Assembly: GCF_900460535.1 (NCBI RefSeq)
Contig: NZ_UHIL01000001.1
Coordinates: forward strand, 2,728,001-2,792,000
Length of the DNA stretch: 64,000 nt
Direction: 5' to 3'
Origin: Vibrio parahaemolyticus
GTDB lineage: Bacteria > Pseudomonadota > Gammaproteobacteria > Enterobacterales > Vibrionaceae
Positions 36,319 to 46,172 of the stretch are shown here, piece by piece. The first letter of the stretch is position 1, and every line of letters starts with the position of its first letter. The notes beneath the pieces were generated by a model. It was not told the origin of the DNA. It ran no database searches and saw nothing but the letters and a program-made list of their open reading frames with translations. The position numbers and the translations under genes were made by a program.

Positions 36319-36588
36319 TTAGCGACGTAGGCCTAGACGCTTGATTAGGTCTTGGTAGCGAGCTAGATCTTTACCTTTTAGGTAATCTAGAAGCTTACGA
36401 CGGCGAGAAACCATACGTAGAAGACCACGACGGCTGTGGTGATCGCCTTTGTGAGCTTTGAAGTGACCTTGTAGGTGGTTGATAGAAGCTGTAAGTAGAG
36501 CTACTTGAACTTCTGGTGAACCAGTGTCGCCTTCAGATTGTGCGTATTCTGCAACGATTGCTGCTTTAGTTTCTGCATTCAGAGACAT
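36319..36588 (-). CDS. rpsO: 30S ribosomal protein S15
   Basis: S15 is a primary 16S rRNA-binding protein (89 residues) that nucleates assembly of the 30S platform. The sequence is canonical: [27 protein letters not shown] and the [13 protein letters not shown] block that contacts rRNA. In E. coli S15 represses its own translation through a pseudoknot around the start site; the 150 bases upstream here could carry a comparable element, but I did not establish a fold. Confidence 0.98.
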   Translation of the reverse strand: MSLNAETKAAIVAEYAQSEGDTGSPEVQVALLTASINHLQGHFKAHKGDHHSRRGLLRMVSRRRKLLDYLKGKDLARYQDLIKRLGLRR

Positions 36589-36693
36589 AATTCTCTCCTA
36601 ATAAGAGTAAGTTAATGTTTGTGCCAGCCAATCTCTGATTCAGCCGACACGAGAAGCGCGAATTATAAGGAAGTTTGCTTATAGGCGCAATAT

Positions 36694-36724
36694 AAAAATA
36701 CCGGCCTAAATGCCGGTATTTTTC
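36694..36724 (-). terminator. Hairpin terminator between truB and rpsO
   Basis: On the minus strand AAATACCGGC-ATTTAG-GCCGGTATTT is followed by TTATA. It lies just after the truB stop and before rpsO, so it probably allows partial read-through. Confidence 0.8.
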
Positions 36725-36738
36725 AAGTGAGATAGAGA

Positions 36739-37683
36739 TTACTCTTCGTCGCGGAAAACGACTAAACGTTTTGGTGCGATCTTACCATCATCGTTCATTT
36801 CACCAACACCGATAAACAAACGCTCTTCGCCCATAGTCAGGCGCAGAGCCCCCTGCTCTGGTGCACCTAATACTTGAACCGGTTGGCCATGCTGAACCAT
36901 ATCTGCTAATTCAGGAATTAGGTTTACTTCTGGCAAGTCTTCAACTGCAGTGTCCATTGGCATAAGCAGTGGATCGAGCAACTCGCGAGGAGCGATTTCT
37001 TCACGATGAGCTTGCTCAAGTAGCTCATTAAGCTGCTCAAGAGTCACCATTTTCTCGTAAGGGTACTTGGCTACAGCTGTGCGGCGCAGCATAGTTACGT
37101 GAGCACCACAACCGAGCATTTCGCCCAAGTCATCGACGATAGTACGAATGTAAGTGCCTTTTGAACAGTGCACCTCCATCTCAACTTCATCACCTTCAAA
37201 ACGGTGAAGAATGATTTCGTATACCGTAATTTTACGAGACTCACGTGGAACTTCGATACCTTTACGAGCGTACTCGTACAGAGGTTTGCCTTGGTATTTC
37301 AAAGCAGAAAACATCGAAGGCACTTGGTCAGATTCGCCACGGAACTTCTCGATACTCGCCTCTAGTTTCTCGAGAGTCACATCTACTGGACGCGTTTCTA
37401 CCACTTCACCATCAGAGTCTGAAGTGTTAGTACGTTCGCCAAGTTTCGCGATCACGCGATAGCGTTTGTCTGAATCCAGTAGGAACTGAGAAAACTTGGT
37501 TGCTTCACCTAAACAGATCGGCAACATACCCGTCGCTAGAGGGTCCAACGCACCAGTGTGACCCGCTTTCTCAGCAAAGTAGATTCGCTTTACTTTTTGC
37601 AGTGCATCATTGGAAGAGATACCTGTTGGTTTATCCAACAAGATAACACCATTAATTGGACGACCTTTACGACGACGAGCCAT
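36739..37683 (-). CDS. truB: tRNA pseudouridine-55 synthase TruB
   Basis: TruB isomerises U55 in the T-loop of tRNAs and also acts as an RNA chaperone. The catalytic aspartate is in [15 protein letters not shown] (Asp47), the N-terminal motif is [14 protein letters not shown], and a PUA-like region occupies the C-terminal ~60 residues. The 314-residue length is usual. Its ATG overlaps the rbfA stop codon as TAATG, giving translational coupling inside the rimP-nusA-infB-rbfA-truB operon. Confidence 0.97.
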   Translation of the reverse strand: MARRRKGRPINGVILLDKPTGISSNDALQKVKRIYFAEKAGHTGALDPLATGMLPICLGEATKFSQFLLDSDKRYRVIAKLGERTNTSDSDGEVVETRPVDVTLEKLEASIEKFRGESDQVPSMFSALKYQGKPLYEYARKGIEVPRESRKITVYEIILHRFEGDEVEMEVHCSKGTYIRTIVDDLGEMLGCGAHVTMLRRTAVAKYPYEKMVTLEQLNELLEQAHREEIAPRELLDPLLMPMDTAVEDLPEVNLIPELADMVQHGQPVQVLGAPEQGALRLTMGEERLFIGVGEMNDDGKIAPKRLVVFRDEE

Positions 37684-38078
37684 TATTCTTCGTCCTCACG
37701 GCCAGAGTTCTTTTGCTTCTGCTTGTCTGAGTTAACCACTTCGGTTACTAGGTTAGACATACGCATACCTTCTACGAGCGTGTTGTCGTAGTAGAAGCGG
37801 ATTTCTGGAGTTAGACGCAGACGAATACGCTTACCAAGCATCATGCGAATGTGAACTTCATGCTCACGTAGTGCCGCTAGGCATGATTCTGGTGTTTGCT
37901 CACCTACACATAGGAAAGTCACGAACACTTTTGCGTAAGCAAGGTCACGAGAGACTTCCACATCGGAAATGGTAACCATACCCAAACGTGAATCACGAAC
38001 TTCACGTTGAAGGATCATTGCTAATTCTTTTTGCAGCTGCTGTGCAACACGCTGCGTGCGGCTAAATTCTTTTGACAT
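37683..38078 (-). CDS. rbfA: 30S ribosome-binding factor RbfA
   Basis: RbfA is a KH-fold cold-shock assembly factor that binds the 30S subunit and supports 16S rRNA maturation. I start it at 38078 (131 residues, [20 protein letters not shown]), with an AAGAGAAAAG ribosome site; an in-frame extension to 38117 would start inside a GC-rich hairpin. The [19 protein letters not shown] block near the C-terminus is diagnostic. The last codons are acidic (GREDEE) and the stop overlaps the truB start. Confidence 0.96.
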
Positions 38079-38101
38079 ATCTTTTCTCTTATATAGAAAG
38101 A

Positions 38102-38131
38102 ATGGGGGGTTGGTCAAAGCCAGCCCCCCAT
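38102..38131 (-). terminator. Strong hairpin between infB and rbfA
   Basis: A 12-bp stem (38102-38113 with 38120-38131, one G-U type pair) containing GGGGGG / CCCCCC sits about 25 bases before the rbfA ATG. There is no clean U-tract, so it is more likely a processing, stability or attenuation element than a full terminator. Confidence 0.5.
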
Positions 38132-38192
38132 GGTGTATTCAACAACCAATTACTACTTATCTATCAAAGATAATATGAGTAATTTTAGTCAA

Positions 38193-40907
38193 TTAGTCTA
38201 GAGTACGTTGAATTTCAACGATTTCGAATACTTCGATTTGGTCACCAACGCGAACGTCATTGTAGTTCTTAACGCCGATACCACATTCGTAGCCATTCTT
38301 AACTTCTTGAACGTCATCTTTAAAGCGACGTAGTGACTCTAGTTCACCTTCGTAAATAACAACGTTATCACGTAGAACACGGATAGGGTTGTTGCGCTTA
38401 ATTAGACCTTCAGTAACCATACAGCCAGCGATTGCGCCCAGTTTCGGTGACTTAAACACGTCACGAACTTCAGCAAGACCAATGATCTCTTGCTTGAATT
38501 CTGGAGCAAGCATACCGCCCATTGCCTGTTTCACTTCGTCAATCAATTGGTAAATGATTGAGTAGTAACGTAGGTCAACTGCTGCGGCTTCAACTGCACG
38601 ACGAGCAGATGCATCAGCACGTACGTTAAAGCCAAGAATGATTGCGTTTGAAGCTTCTGCTAGTACTACGTCAGTCTCAGTAATACCACCAACACCAGAA
38701 CCAACGATGTTCACTTTCACTTCGTCAGTCGATAGTTTCAGTAGTGAGTCTGCGATAGCTTCTACAGAACCTTGAACGTCAGCTTTAAGAACAACGTTAA
38801 GTTCGGCAACTTCACCGGCAGTCATGTTAGAGAACATGTTCTCTAGTTTAGATTTCTGCTGACGAGCAAGTTTCACTTCACGGAACTTACCAGCACGGTA
38901 GTTAGCAACTTCACGCGCTTTACGTTCATCACGTACTACAGTAGCTTCGTCACCTGAAGCTGGCACACCTGAAAGACCAAGGATCTCTACAGGAATAGAC
39001 GGGCCTGCTTCTGTGATTTCTTGACCTAGTTCGTCGCGCATTGCACGAACACGGCCGTACTCTTGACCACAAAGTACGATGTCGCCTTTATGTAGCGTAC
39101 CAGATTGAACTAGTACTGTAGCAACTGGACCACGACCTTTATCAAGACGAGATTCAACTACCACACCAGACGCCATACCTTCTTTCACAGCTGTAAGTTC
39201 TAGAACTTCAGATTGAAGAAGGATTGCTTCTAGCAGACCATCAATGTTTGTACCCTGTTTTGCAGAGATGTGAACGAACATGTTCTCACCGCCCCATTCT
39301 TCAGGGATTACGTCGTATTGAGCTAGCTCATTCTTAACGTTGTCTGGGTTCGCATCTTCTTTATCGATCTTGTTCACAGCAACAATCAAAGGAACGCCTG
39401 CCGCTTTCGCGTGCTGGATCGCTTCTACTGTTTGTGGCATTACGCCATCATCTGCTGCAACTACAAGAACAACGATATCTGTCGCTTGAGCACCACGAGC
39501 ACGCATAGCAGTAAACGCCGCGTGTCCAGGAGTATCAAGGAACGTGATCATACCGTTTTCAGTTTCAACGTGGTAAGCACCGATGTGCTGTGTAATACCA
39601 CCCGCTTCGCCTGAAGCAACGTGTGTACGACGGATGTAGTCAAGTGTTGACGTTTTACCGTGGTCAACGTGACCCATGATCGTTACAACTGGAGCACGAG
39701 GTACTGATTCAGCATTAGTATCGCGGTCAGATAGTACTGCTTCTTCCAGTTCGTTCTCTTTACGAAGAACAACTTTGTGACCCATTTCTTCAGCAACAAG
39801 CTGTGCTGTTTCTTGGTCGATCACTTGGTTGATAGTCGCCATAGCGCCCATCTTCATCATCACTTTGATAACTTCTGTCGCTTTAACCGACATCTTGTTA
39901 GCAAGTTCTGAAAGAACAATTGTTTCGCCAATCACAACATCTTGCTTAGCAACAGTTGCCGACTTATCAAAGCCGTGCTGCATTGATGTTGGTTTAGCTA
40001 GCTTACCTTTACGGCCGCCTTTACCGCCACGTTGGCTACGACCGCTATTGCGTGCCTGCTCGTCTTTAGTCGAAGGTTTTTTCTTCTTCTTATTACGACG
40101 ACCGGCTTCTTCTTTGCGATCTGCTTCATCTTCGGCTTCACGTGCGTATTGTGAAGTCGTTACATGGTAATCTGTATCTTCCATATCACCCTTTTTCTCT
40201 TCTGCAGCAGACCAACGCTCTTTATTCTTTTCAGCCAATTCGCGAGCTTCCTCAAGCTTGCGCTGACTTTCCTCTTCAGCCTTACGCTTAGCTTCTTCTT
40301 CCTGACGACGTTTAAGCTCGTCGGCCTCTTTTCGCGCTGCTTCTTGCTTAATTTTCTCTTCAGCATCACGTTTTGCTTTTTCTTCAGCATTACGTTGTGC
40401 ATTCGTATCTGCGTCGCGCTTCGCTTTTTCTTCAGCTTCGCGTTTCGCTTTTTCTTCCGCTTCACGTTTTACAGCATCTTCAGCTTCACGTTTTGCAGCT
40501 TCTTCAGCTTCACGCTTAGCAGTTTCCTCTGCTACGCGTTTTGCTTCTTCTGCTTCACGTTTTGCTACTTCTTCTGCTTCGCGCTTAGCTTCATCTTCAA
40601 TTGTGCTACGCTTCACGTATGTACGTTTTTTGCGCACCTCAACCTGAACATTCTTACTCTTACCACCACCCGCATTCACACTAAGTGTACTACGAGTTTT
40701 ACGCTGAAGCGTTAGGCGAGTCGGCTCTGCATCACCAGATTTATCACCGTGTTCTTTCTTTAGATGAGAGAGAAGCTTTTGCTTCTCTTCATCAGTTACA
40801 TTGTCAGAGCTCGCCTTTTTCATGCCAGCGTCAGCAAGTTGTTCAATCAAGCGGTCGACTGGCGTACCAATCTCATCACTCAGTGCTTTAACTGTTAATT
40901 GTGTCAT
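38193..40907 (-). CDS. infB: Translation initiation factor IF-2
   Basis: IF-2 is the GTPase that recruits initiator tRNA to the 30S subunit. The 904-residue protein has an N-terminal IF2N domain (1-50), a long, highly charged region (about 95-290) built of degenerate KREAEE-type heptads, a second IF2N domain (about 330-380), the G domain with GHVDHGKTS (about 410), DTPGHAAF and NKID, and C-terminal domains ending in a beta-barrel that binds fMet-tRNA. The length agrees with other Vibrio IF-2. Internal starts giving shorter IF2-2/3 forms, as in E. coli, are possible but were not assessed. Confidence 0.97.
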   Translation of the reverse strand: MTQLTVKALSDEIGTPVDRLIEQLADAGMKKASSDNVTDEEKQKLLSHLKKEHGDKSGDAEPTRLTLQRKTRSTLSVNAGGGKSKNVQVEVRKKRTYVKRSTIEDEAKREAEEVAKREAEEAKRVAEETAKREAEEAAKREAEDAVKREAEEKAKREAEEKAKRDADTNAQRNAEEKAKRDAEEKIKQEAARKEADELKRRQEEEAKRKAEEESQRKLEEARELAEKNKERWSAAEEKKGDMEDTDYHVTTSQYAREAEDEADRKEEAGRRNKKKKKPSTKDEQARNSGRSQRGGKGGRKGKLAKPTSMQHGFDKSATVAKQDVVIGETIVLSELANKMSVKATEVIKVMMKMGAMATINQVIDQETAQLVAEEMGHKVVLRKENELEEAVLSDRDTNAESVPRAPVVTIMGHVDHGKTSTLDYIRRTHVASGEAGGITQHIGAYHVETENGMITFLDTPGHAAFTAMRARGAQATDIVVLVVAADDGVMPQTVEAIQHAKAAGVPLIVAVNKIDKEDANPDNVKNELAQYDVIPEEWGGENMFVHISAKQGTNIDGLLEAILLQSEVLELTAVKEGMASGVVVESRLDKGRGPVATVLVQSGTLHKGDIVLCGQEYGRVRAMRDELGQEITEAGPSIPVEILGLSGVPASGDEATVVRDERKAREVANYRAGKFREVKLARQQKSKLENMFSNMTAGEVAELNVVLKADVQGSVEAIADSLLKLSTDEVKVNIVGSGVGGITETDVVLAEASNAIILGFNVRADASARRAVEAAAVDLRYYSIIYQLIDEVKQAMGGMLAPEFKQEIIGLAEVRDVFKSPKLGAIAGCMVTEGLIKRNNPIRVLRDNVVIYEGELESLRRFKDDVQEVKNGYECGIGVKNYNDVRVGDQIEVFEIVEIQRTLD

Positions 40908-40929
40908 GCCGCTTTCCTCCTTGCCGAAA

Positions 40930-42417
40930 TTATGCTTCTTCGCCGAACCAACAGATGTTACGTGCGGCCATAATTAGCTCGCCTGCACGTTCTTCGGTCA
41001 GGCCTTCGATACCTTCTAAATCGTCAATGCCTTGGTCAGCTAGATCTTCCAGTGTCGCTACACCTTTAGCTGCCAGTTTGAATGCCATTTCGCGCTCTAG
41101 ACCTTCAAGACCTAGTAGATCGTCTGCAGGCTCTAGACCTTCAAAAGATTCTTCTTGTGCTAATGCAATTGTTGTTAGCGCGTCTTTCGCACGACCACGT
41201 AGCTCTTCTACAAGCTCTTCGTTTAGGCCGTCGATTTCTAGAAGCTCGTTAACTGGAACGTATGCGATTTCTTCTAGAGTAGAGAAGCCTTCTTCAACAA
41301 GCAGCTGAGCAAAGTCTTCTTCGATGTCTAGGTACTTCATGAAGTTTTCGATAGACGCTTGTGATTCTTCAGCGTGTTTCTTCTGAAGATCTGCAACTGT
41401 CATTACGTTCAGTTCCCAACCCGTTAGCTGAGATGCTAAACGTACGTTCTGACCGTTACGACCGATAGCCTGTGCTAGGTTGTCGGCTTCAACTGCGATG
41501 TCCATTGAGTGTGCATCTTCATCCACGATGATAGAAGCTACGTCTGCTGGAGCCATTGCGTTGATAACGAATTGCGCTGGGTTATCATCCCAAAGCACGA
41601 TATCGATACGCTCACCACCAAGCTCACCAGAAACAGCTTGTACACGTGCGCCACGCATACCAACACACGCACCAACAGGGTCAATACGTTTGTCATTTGT
41701 TTTCACTGCGATCTTAGCGCGAGAACCAGGATCACGAGCAGCACCTTTCAGTTCGATGATTTCTTCAGCGATCTCAGGAACTTCTACACGGAATAGTTCT
41801 TCCAGCATTTCAGGCTTAGAACGAGTGATAAACAATTGGAAACCACGCGCTTCTGGAGCAACTTTGTACAGAAGACCACGTACACGGTCACCTGGACGGA
41901 AGTTTTCACGAGGAAGTTGGTCATCACGTAGGATTACCGCTTCTGCGTTGTTACCTAGATCAAGTACGATAGTGTCGCGGTTTACTTTCTTAACAACACC
42001 AGTGATTAGATCACCTTCGTTGTCGATAAACTGCTCAACGATTTGTGCACGTTCAGCTTCACGAACTTTTTGTACAATAACTTGCTTAGCCGTTTGAGTC
42101 GTAATACGGTCAAACGTTACTGATTCGATTTCATCTTCTACGTAATCGCCTAGCTCAACTGAATCATCTTCATATTGAGCAGCTTCTAGAGAGATCTCTT
42201 TCGTTGGGCTTTCTACTTGGTCAACAACCAACCAACGACGGTAAGTTACAAACTCACCAGTTTTACGGTCAATAGCAACACGAACGTCGATTTCGATTTC
42301 GTACTTTTTCTTTGTAGAAGTTGCTAGAGCAATCTCAAGAGCTTCAAAGATACGCTCACGAGGTACCGCTTTTTCGTTCGATACCGCTTCTGCTACCGCT
42401 AAAATTTCTTTACTCAT
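40930..42417 (-). CDS. nusA: Transcription termination/antitermination protein NusA
   Basis: NusA binds RNA polymerase and modulates pausing, termination and antitermination. The 495-residue protein shows an N-terminal RNAP-binding domain, an S1 domain (about 135-200), two KH domains (around [16 protein letters not shown] and [20 protein letters not shown]) and two C-terminal acidic repeats (around 365-425 and 440-495), as in gammaproteobacteria. It is 36 bases after rimP and 22 bases before infB in the same operon. Confidence 0.97.
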   Translation of the reverse strand: MSKEILAVAEAVSNEKAVPRERIFEALEIALATSTKKKYEIEIDVRVAIDRKTGEFVTYRRWLVVDQVESPTKEISLEAAQYEDDSVELGDYVEDEIESVTFDRITTQTAKQVIVQKVREAERAQIVEQFIDNEGDLITGVVKKVNRDTIVLDLGNNAEAVILRDDQLPRENFRPGDRVRGLLYKVAPEARGFQLFITRSKPEMLEELFRVEVPEIAEEIIELKGAARDPGSRAKIAVKTNDKRIDPVGACVGMRGARVQAVSGELGGERIDIVLWDDNPAQFVINAMAPADVASIIVDEDAHSMDIAVEADNLAQAIGRNGQNVRLASQLTGWELNVMTVADLQKKHAEESQASIENFMKYLDIEEDFAQLLVEEGFSTLEEIAYVPVNELLEIDGLNEELVEELRGRAKDALTTIALAQEESFEGLEPADDLLGLEGLEREMAFKLAAKGVATLEDLADQGIDDLEGIEGLTEERAGELIMAARNICWFGEEA

Positions 42418-42453
42418 TGTATTTAGCCTCTAAGCTTAAACTTTTTTAGGGAC

Positions 42454-42909
42454 CTAAAATTTAGGGATCAGGTTAGCTTTTGAAATGTTACTTAAAGCAA
42501 ACTCTTCTTGCTGACCTTCAACAGTAACTGTCACTGTTTCGCCATCCACGCCGTGGATAATGCCTTTCCACTTACGACGGTTTGCTACAGCCATTTTCAA
42601 AACGATGCTGACCTCGTGACCAATAAATTGCTCGTAATGTGCTGCTTTGAATAGTGGTCTTTCTAAACCTGGAGAAGACACTTCTAGGCTGTAAGCAACA
42701 GAAATTGGATCTTCAACGTCTAACACTGCACTTACTTGGTGGCTAACTTCTGCACAGTCGTCCACGTTAATACCATTTTCATGGTCGATGTAGATGCGTA
42801 ACGTTGAGTGCGCGCCAGCACGAATGAATTCTAATCCAACTAACTCATAGCCTGATGCCTCTACTGGCGCTTCAAGCATTTCAGTAAGTTGTCTTTCTAA
42901 ACCAGTCAT
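42454..42909 (-). CDS. rimP: Ribosome maturation factor RimP
   Basis: RimP (151 residues) is needed for efficient maturation of the 30S subunit. The N-terminal [27 protein letters not shown] block (here [17 protein letters not shown]) and the [13 protein letters not shown] motif are signatures of the family. It is the first protein gene after the tRNA-fMet gene, the same order as E. coli metY-rimP-nusA-infB. Two hairpin terminators lie between the tRNA and rimP. Confidence 0.96.
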   Translation of the reverse strand: MTGLERQLTEMLEAPVEASGYELVGLEFIRAGAHSTLRIYIDHENGINVDDCAEVSHQVSAVLDVEDPISVAYSLEVSSPGLERPLFKAAHYEQFIGHEVSIVLKMAVANRRKWKGIIHGVDGETVTVTVEGQQEEFALSNISKANLIPKF

Positions 42910-42925
42910 TTAAACCACTCCAGAA

Positions 42926-42947
42926 ACAAAAAAAGGGCTCAGAGCCC
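42926..42947 (-). terminator. Second terminator between tRNA-fMet and rimP
   Basis: On the minus strand GGGCTC-T-GAGCCC is followed by TTTTTTT. It lies only about 17 bases upstream of the rimP ATG, so rimP transcription must pass it or start beyond it. Confidence 0.65.
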
Positions 42948-42997
42948 AATCAAAAAACCAAGCAGTGACCTGAGTCATTTAAAAAACTCAGATAACA

Positions 42998-43023
42998 AAA
43001 AACCCCGATAGTCGGGGTTTTAT
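42998..43023 (-). terminator. First terminator after tRNA-fMet
   Basis: The stem AACCCCGA / TCGGGGTT (43002-43009 with 43013-43020) is followed on the minus strand by TTTT, about 115 bases after the tRNA 3' end. Confidence 0.82.
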
Positions 43024-43136
43024 GCTGCTGGACCCTGATACGTTAAGAATAGTCAAAATTACTTTTCTTAACTCGTAGTGTGGTTAGCACTACGCAAACT
43101 TGCCAATCTGCCACTTCTTTATTGAAAGAAGGAGAT

Positions 43137-43213
<77 letters not shown>

Positions 43214-43269
43214 TCCGACTTGCTGAGCATTATACTCGCAAACAAGTGATTTACAAGTTTGTAAATACA

Positions 43270-43353
43270 TGGTGCCGAGAGAGGGACTCGAACCCTCACA
43301 CCTAAGGCACTAGCACCTCATGCTAGCGTGTCTACCAATTTCACCATCTCGGC
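43270..43353 (-). tRNA. tRNA-Leu (anticodon GAG)
   Basis: This class II tRNA (84 nt including encoded CCA) reads on the minus strand from GCCGAGATGGTG to CTCGGCACCA. The anticodon loop ATGAGGT in stem CTAGC / GCTAG gives GAG, reading CUC/CUU leucine codons. A long variable arm (TGCCTTAGGTG) and the GGTTCGAGTCC T-arm are present. It lies between secG and tRNA-fMet, as in E. coli leuU. Confidence 0.96.
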
Positions 43354-43368
43354 ACAAAACCTTACAGC

Positions 43369-43707
43369 TTATTGAGGAATTTCATCACCAGTAGGTGCTG
43401 GAACTTCACTCGCTGCGTCTTTAACTTGTTCAACTACTGGTTGACCTAATGTTGGGTCTACCCATTGAGACTCGGTCTTGTGTGTAGACATACGACCAAG
43501 TAGCAAGCTAACGACAAAAAATACGGTTGCTAAAATAGCAGTTGTTCGGGTTAAGAAATTACCTGAGCCACTAGCACCAAACACTGTGTTTGAAGCACCA
43601 GCACCGAACGAGGCTCCCATATCTGCGCCTTTACCTTGTTGAATCAACACAAGGCCAATCACACCAAGCGCTGCCAACAGGTAAATCACAAGTAGAACTG
43701 AAAACAT
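43369..43707 (-). CDS. secG: Preprotein translocase subunit SecG
   Basis: SecG (112 residues) is the small two-TM subunit of the SecYEG channel. The TM1-loop block VIGLVLIQQGKGADMGASFG and SGSGNFLTRTTAILATVFF are highly conserved. The C-terminal tail after TM2 (about 40 residues, acidic, Pro-rich) is longer than in minimal SecG. The ATG at 43707 with AGGTGG upstream is preferred to the GTG at 43716. It is followed by the tRNA-Leu gene after 15 bases. Confidence 0.96.
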   Translation of the reverse strand: MFSVLLVIYLLAALGVIGLVLIQQGKGADMGASFGAGASNTVFGASGSGNFLTRTTAILATVFFVVSLLLGRMSTHKTESQWVDPTLGQPVVEQVKDAASEVPAPTGDEIPQ

Positions 43708-43876
43708 TTTTTCCACCTATGTTCCAAATTGTTGAGCCAGCGCCGTTCAATATCGAAACATCGTTAATGAACAAGGCTAGCGACCTCCTAACGGGAGGCG
43801 GAGCAATACTAGCGAAAGCAAGTAACGCTGACAAGGGAAAATTAGTAAAAAATCAATGCTGGCGGGTTAAGCGCTC

Positions 43877-43902
43877 AAAAAAAGGGCAAAACTTGCCCTT
43901 TT
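43877..43902 (-). terminator. Terminator after glmM
   Basis: AAAGGGCAA / TTGCCCTTT (43881-43889 with 43893-43901) is followed on the minus strand by TTTT. It lies 28 bases past the glmM stop codon. Confidence 0.85.
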
Positions 43903-43929
43903 CTTTCTTTAAATACGTTAAAGCAATGA

Positions 43930-45270
43930 TTAACAACTTGCTTTTACTGCATCCGCAATCTTAAGCGCTGAGCTTTGAACAAGCTCGGCATCTTCACCCT
44001 CTACCATTACGCGAATCAAAGGCTCTGTACCTGATTTACGTAGTAAAACGCGACCTTTATCGCCTAGCTCAGCTTCAACTTCTTCTACAGCAGCCAATAC
44101 TGCTTGCGCTTCTAGAGGGTTGTTTTCACCAGCGAAACGTACATTTTCTAAAACTTGTGGGTAAAGCGTCATGCCTTGCGACAAGTCGTGCAGAGACATA
44201 TCACTACCAACAACAGAAGCAAGCACTTGTAGAGCTGCAACAATCGCGTCTCCCGTTGTTACTTTATCTAGCAAGATAACGTGACCAGAGTTTTCGGCAC
44301 CGATCTTCCAGCCTTTAGCCAGCAATTGCTCCATTACATAGCGGTCACCGACAGCTGCACGAACAAATGGAATGCCTAATTGCTTCAGGCCATTTTCCAT
44401 ACCTAGGTTAGTCATCAACGTACCAACCACGCCACCTTTTAGTTCACCACGACGCAGAGCATCACGTGCGATGATGTAAGCAATTTGGTCACCATCGACT
44501 TTATTACCTAAATGGTCAACCATGATGATACGGTCGCCGTCACCATCGAATGCAAGACCAAGATGAGCTTGCTCTTCGACAACGCGTTTTTGTAGCGCGC
44601 GAACGTCTGTAGCACCGACTTCTTCATTGATGTTGATACCATTTGGCTCAACACCCATCGCGATTACATCTGCACCAAGTTCTTTGAAGACATTTGGAGC
44701 AATATGGTAGGTTGCACCATGAGCGCAATCAACGACGATCCTTAAGTTAGAGAGACTTAGTGTCGATGGGAATGTGCTTTTACAGAACTCGATGTAACGA
44801 CCTGCAGCATCATTTAAACGAGTCGCTTTGCCCAATTCAGAAGACTCAACACATTCAATGTCTTTGTCCAATTCAGCTTCGATAGCAAGCTCGATATCAT
44901 CAGGCAATTTTGTGCCCTCAGATGAGAAGAATTTAATACCGTTGTCGTAATATGGGTTATGCGATGCAGAAATCACAATGCCCGCTTCTGCGCGGAAAGT
45001 TTGCGTTAAGTAAGCGACAGCAGGTGTCGGCATTGGACCTGTGAAGGTTGCCTTCAGACCTGCGGCAGCAAGACCAGCTTCTAGTGCAGATTCAAGCATG
45101 TAACCAGAGATACGAGTATCTTTACCAATAATAACTTTCTTTGTGCCTTGTTTTGCTAGTACACGACCAGCAGCCCAGCCAAGCTTAAGTACGAAGTCTG
45201 GAGTGATTGGGTACTGTCCAACTTTACCGCGTACACCGTCCGTACCAAAGTAACGTCTTTTATTCGACAT
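43930..45270 (-). CDS. glmM: Phosphoglucosamine mutase
   Basis: GlmM converts glucosamine-6-phosphate to glucosamine-1-phosphate for peptidoglycan and LPS synthesis. The 446-residue protein has the phosphoserine loop [12 protein letters not shown] (catalytic Ser103), the Mg2+ motif DGDGDR, the sugar-binding GAENSGH and the C-terminal phosphate loop [12 protein letters not shown]. It follows folP with only 19 bases between them, the folP-glmM pair seen in E. coli. Confidence 0.97.
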   Translation of the reverse strand: MSNKRRYFGTDGVRGKVGQYPITPDFVLKLGWAAGRVLAKQGTKKVIIGKDTRISGYMLESALEAGLAAAGLKATFTGPMPTPAVAYLTQTFRAEAGIVISASHNPYYDNGIKFFSSEGTKLPDDIELAIEAELDKDIECVESSELGKATRLNDAAGRYIEFCKSTFPSTLSLSNLRIVVDCAHGATYHIAPNVFKELGADVIAMGVEPNGININEEVGATDVRALQKRVVEEQAHLGLAFDGDGDRIIMVDHLGNKVDGDQIAYIIARDALRRGELKGGVVGTLMTNLGMENGLKQLGIPFVRAAVGDRYVMEQLLAKGWKIGAENSGHVILLDKVTTGDAIVAALQVLASVVGSDMSLHDLSQGMTLYPQVLENVRFAGENNPLEAQAVLAAVEEVEAELGDKGRVLLRKSGTEPLIRVMVEGEDAELVQSSALKIADAVKASC

Positions 45271-45289
45271 AAACTTACCTTTATTATTT

Positions 45290-46120
45290 TTAAATATTGT
45301 TTTGCGTCATTTCGACAATTTTCATTGCTTCAATAGTTTCTTCAAAATCATGAACACGAATGATCTGCGCGCCTTTCATGGCAGCAATCGTGGCACAAAC
45401 CACACTGGCGTTAGTGCAATCTGCTGCGGGCTTATTAAGCAGCTTGAAAATCATTGATTTACGAGACATGCCCGCCAAGATAGGCAGACCGAACTCATGA
45501 AACTTCTCGAGATGAGCGAGCATATGATAATTGTGTTCAATGGTTTTGCCAAAGCCAAAACCAGGATCGAGGATAAGTTGAGACTTATTGATACCTACAG
45601 CTTCACAAGCAGATATGCGCTCTTCCAGAAACTGAGCAACGTCATCCATCAAGTTCTCGTACTGAGGGCTTTCCTGCATAGTTCTAGGTTGCCCCTTCAT
45701 ATGCATTAAGCAAACAGGTAGTTTTGATGCAGCCGCAACTTGAAGTGCACCAGGTTCTTGTAACGCACGGATATCGTTAATTAGATCCGCACCAACAGCG
45801 ATAGCCTGACGCATTACTTCTGCTTTACTGGTATCGACAGAGATCCATACATCGTATTTTTCGCGGATGGCCTTTACAACAGGAACAACGCGTTGCAGCT
45901 CTTCTTCTAGAGAGACATCTGGCGCACCAGGACGTGTGGACTCACCACCGACATCAATGATGCTAACCCCTGCTGTAATCATTTTTTCGACCTGAGCAAG
46001 AGCAAGTTCGAGAGAATTGAATTTACCACCATCAGAAAATGAATCAGGGGTAACATTAAGAATCGCCATTACATGTGGACGAGAAAGGTCGAGAGATTTG
46101 TTATTTGCTGTAATAATCAT
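45290..46120 (-). CDS. folP: Dihydropteroate synthase
   Basis: FolP joins p-aminobenzoate with the pterin pyrophosphate in folate synthesis and is the sulfonamide target. The 276-residue TIM-barrel shows [17 protein letters not shown] and [14 protein letters not shown], the two pyrophosphate/pterin loops, plus [12 protein letters not shown] and a C-terminal [14 protein letters not shown]. It lies between ftsH and glmM on the minus strand, with a hairpin terminator just upstream of its start, so expression probably comes from read-through or a weak local promoter. Confidence 0.96.
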   Translation of the reverse strand: MIITANNKSLDLSRPHVMAILNVTPDSFSDGGKFNSLELALAQVEKMITAGVSIIDVGGESTRPGAPDVSLEEELQRVVPVVKAIREKYDVWISVDTSKAEVMRQAIAVGADLINDIRALQEPGALQVAAASKLPVCLMHMKGQPRTMQESPQYENLMDDVAQFLEERISACEAVGINKSQLILDPGFGFGKTIEHNYHMLAHLEKFHEFGLPILAGMSRKSMIFKLLNKPAADCTNASVVCATIAAMKGAQIIRVHDFEETIEAMKIVEMTQNNI

Positions 46121-46129
46121 AATAAATAC

Positions 46130-46155
46130 AAAAACCCCGAGCTAACTCGGGGTTT
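46130..46155 (-). terminator. Hairpin terminator between ftsH and folP
   Basis: The perfect stem AAACCCCGAG / CTCGGGGTTT (46132-46141 with 46146-46155) ends in TTTT on the minus strand, only 10 bases before folP. It probably attenuates rather than blocks transcription into folP-glmM. Confidence 0.8.
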
Positions 46156-46172
46156 ATTATTATCAACACTCT

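Noticed and set aside
40164..40715. 183-codon open frame opposite infB
   Set aside because: It mirrors the low-complexity KREAEE repeat of IF-2, giving a Phe/Ser-rich nonsense product; a shadow of infB.
41480..42097. 205-codon open frame opposite nusA
   Set aside because: Antisense to a highly conserved gene, Ser/Arg-rich, no ribosome site; a shadow frame.
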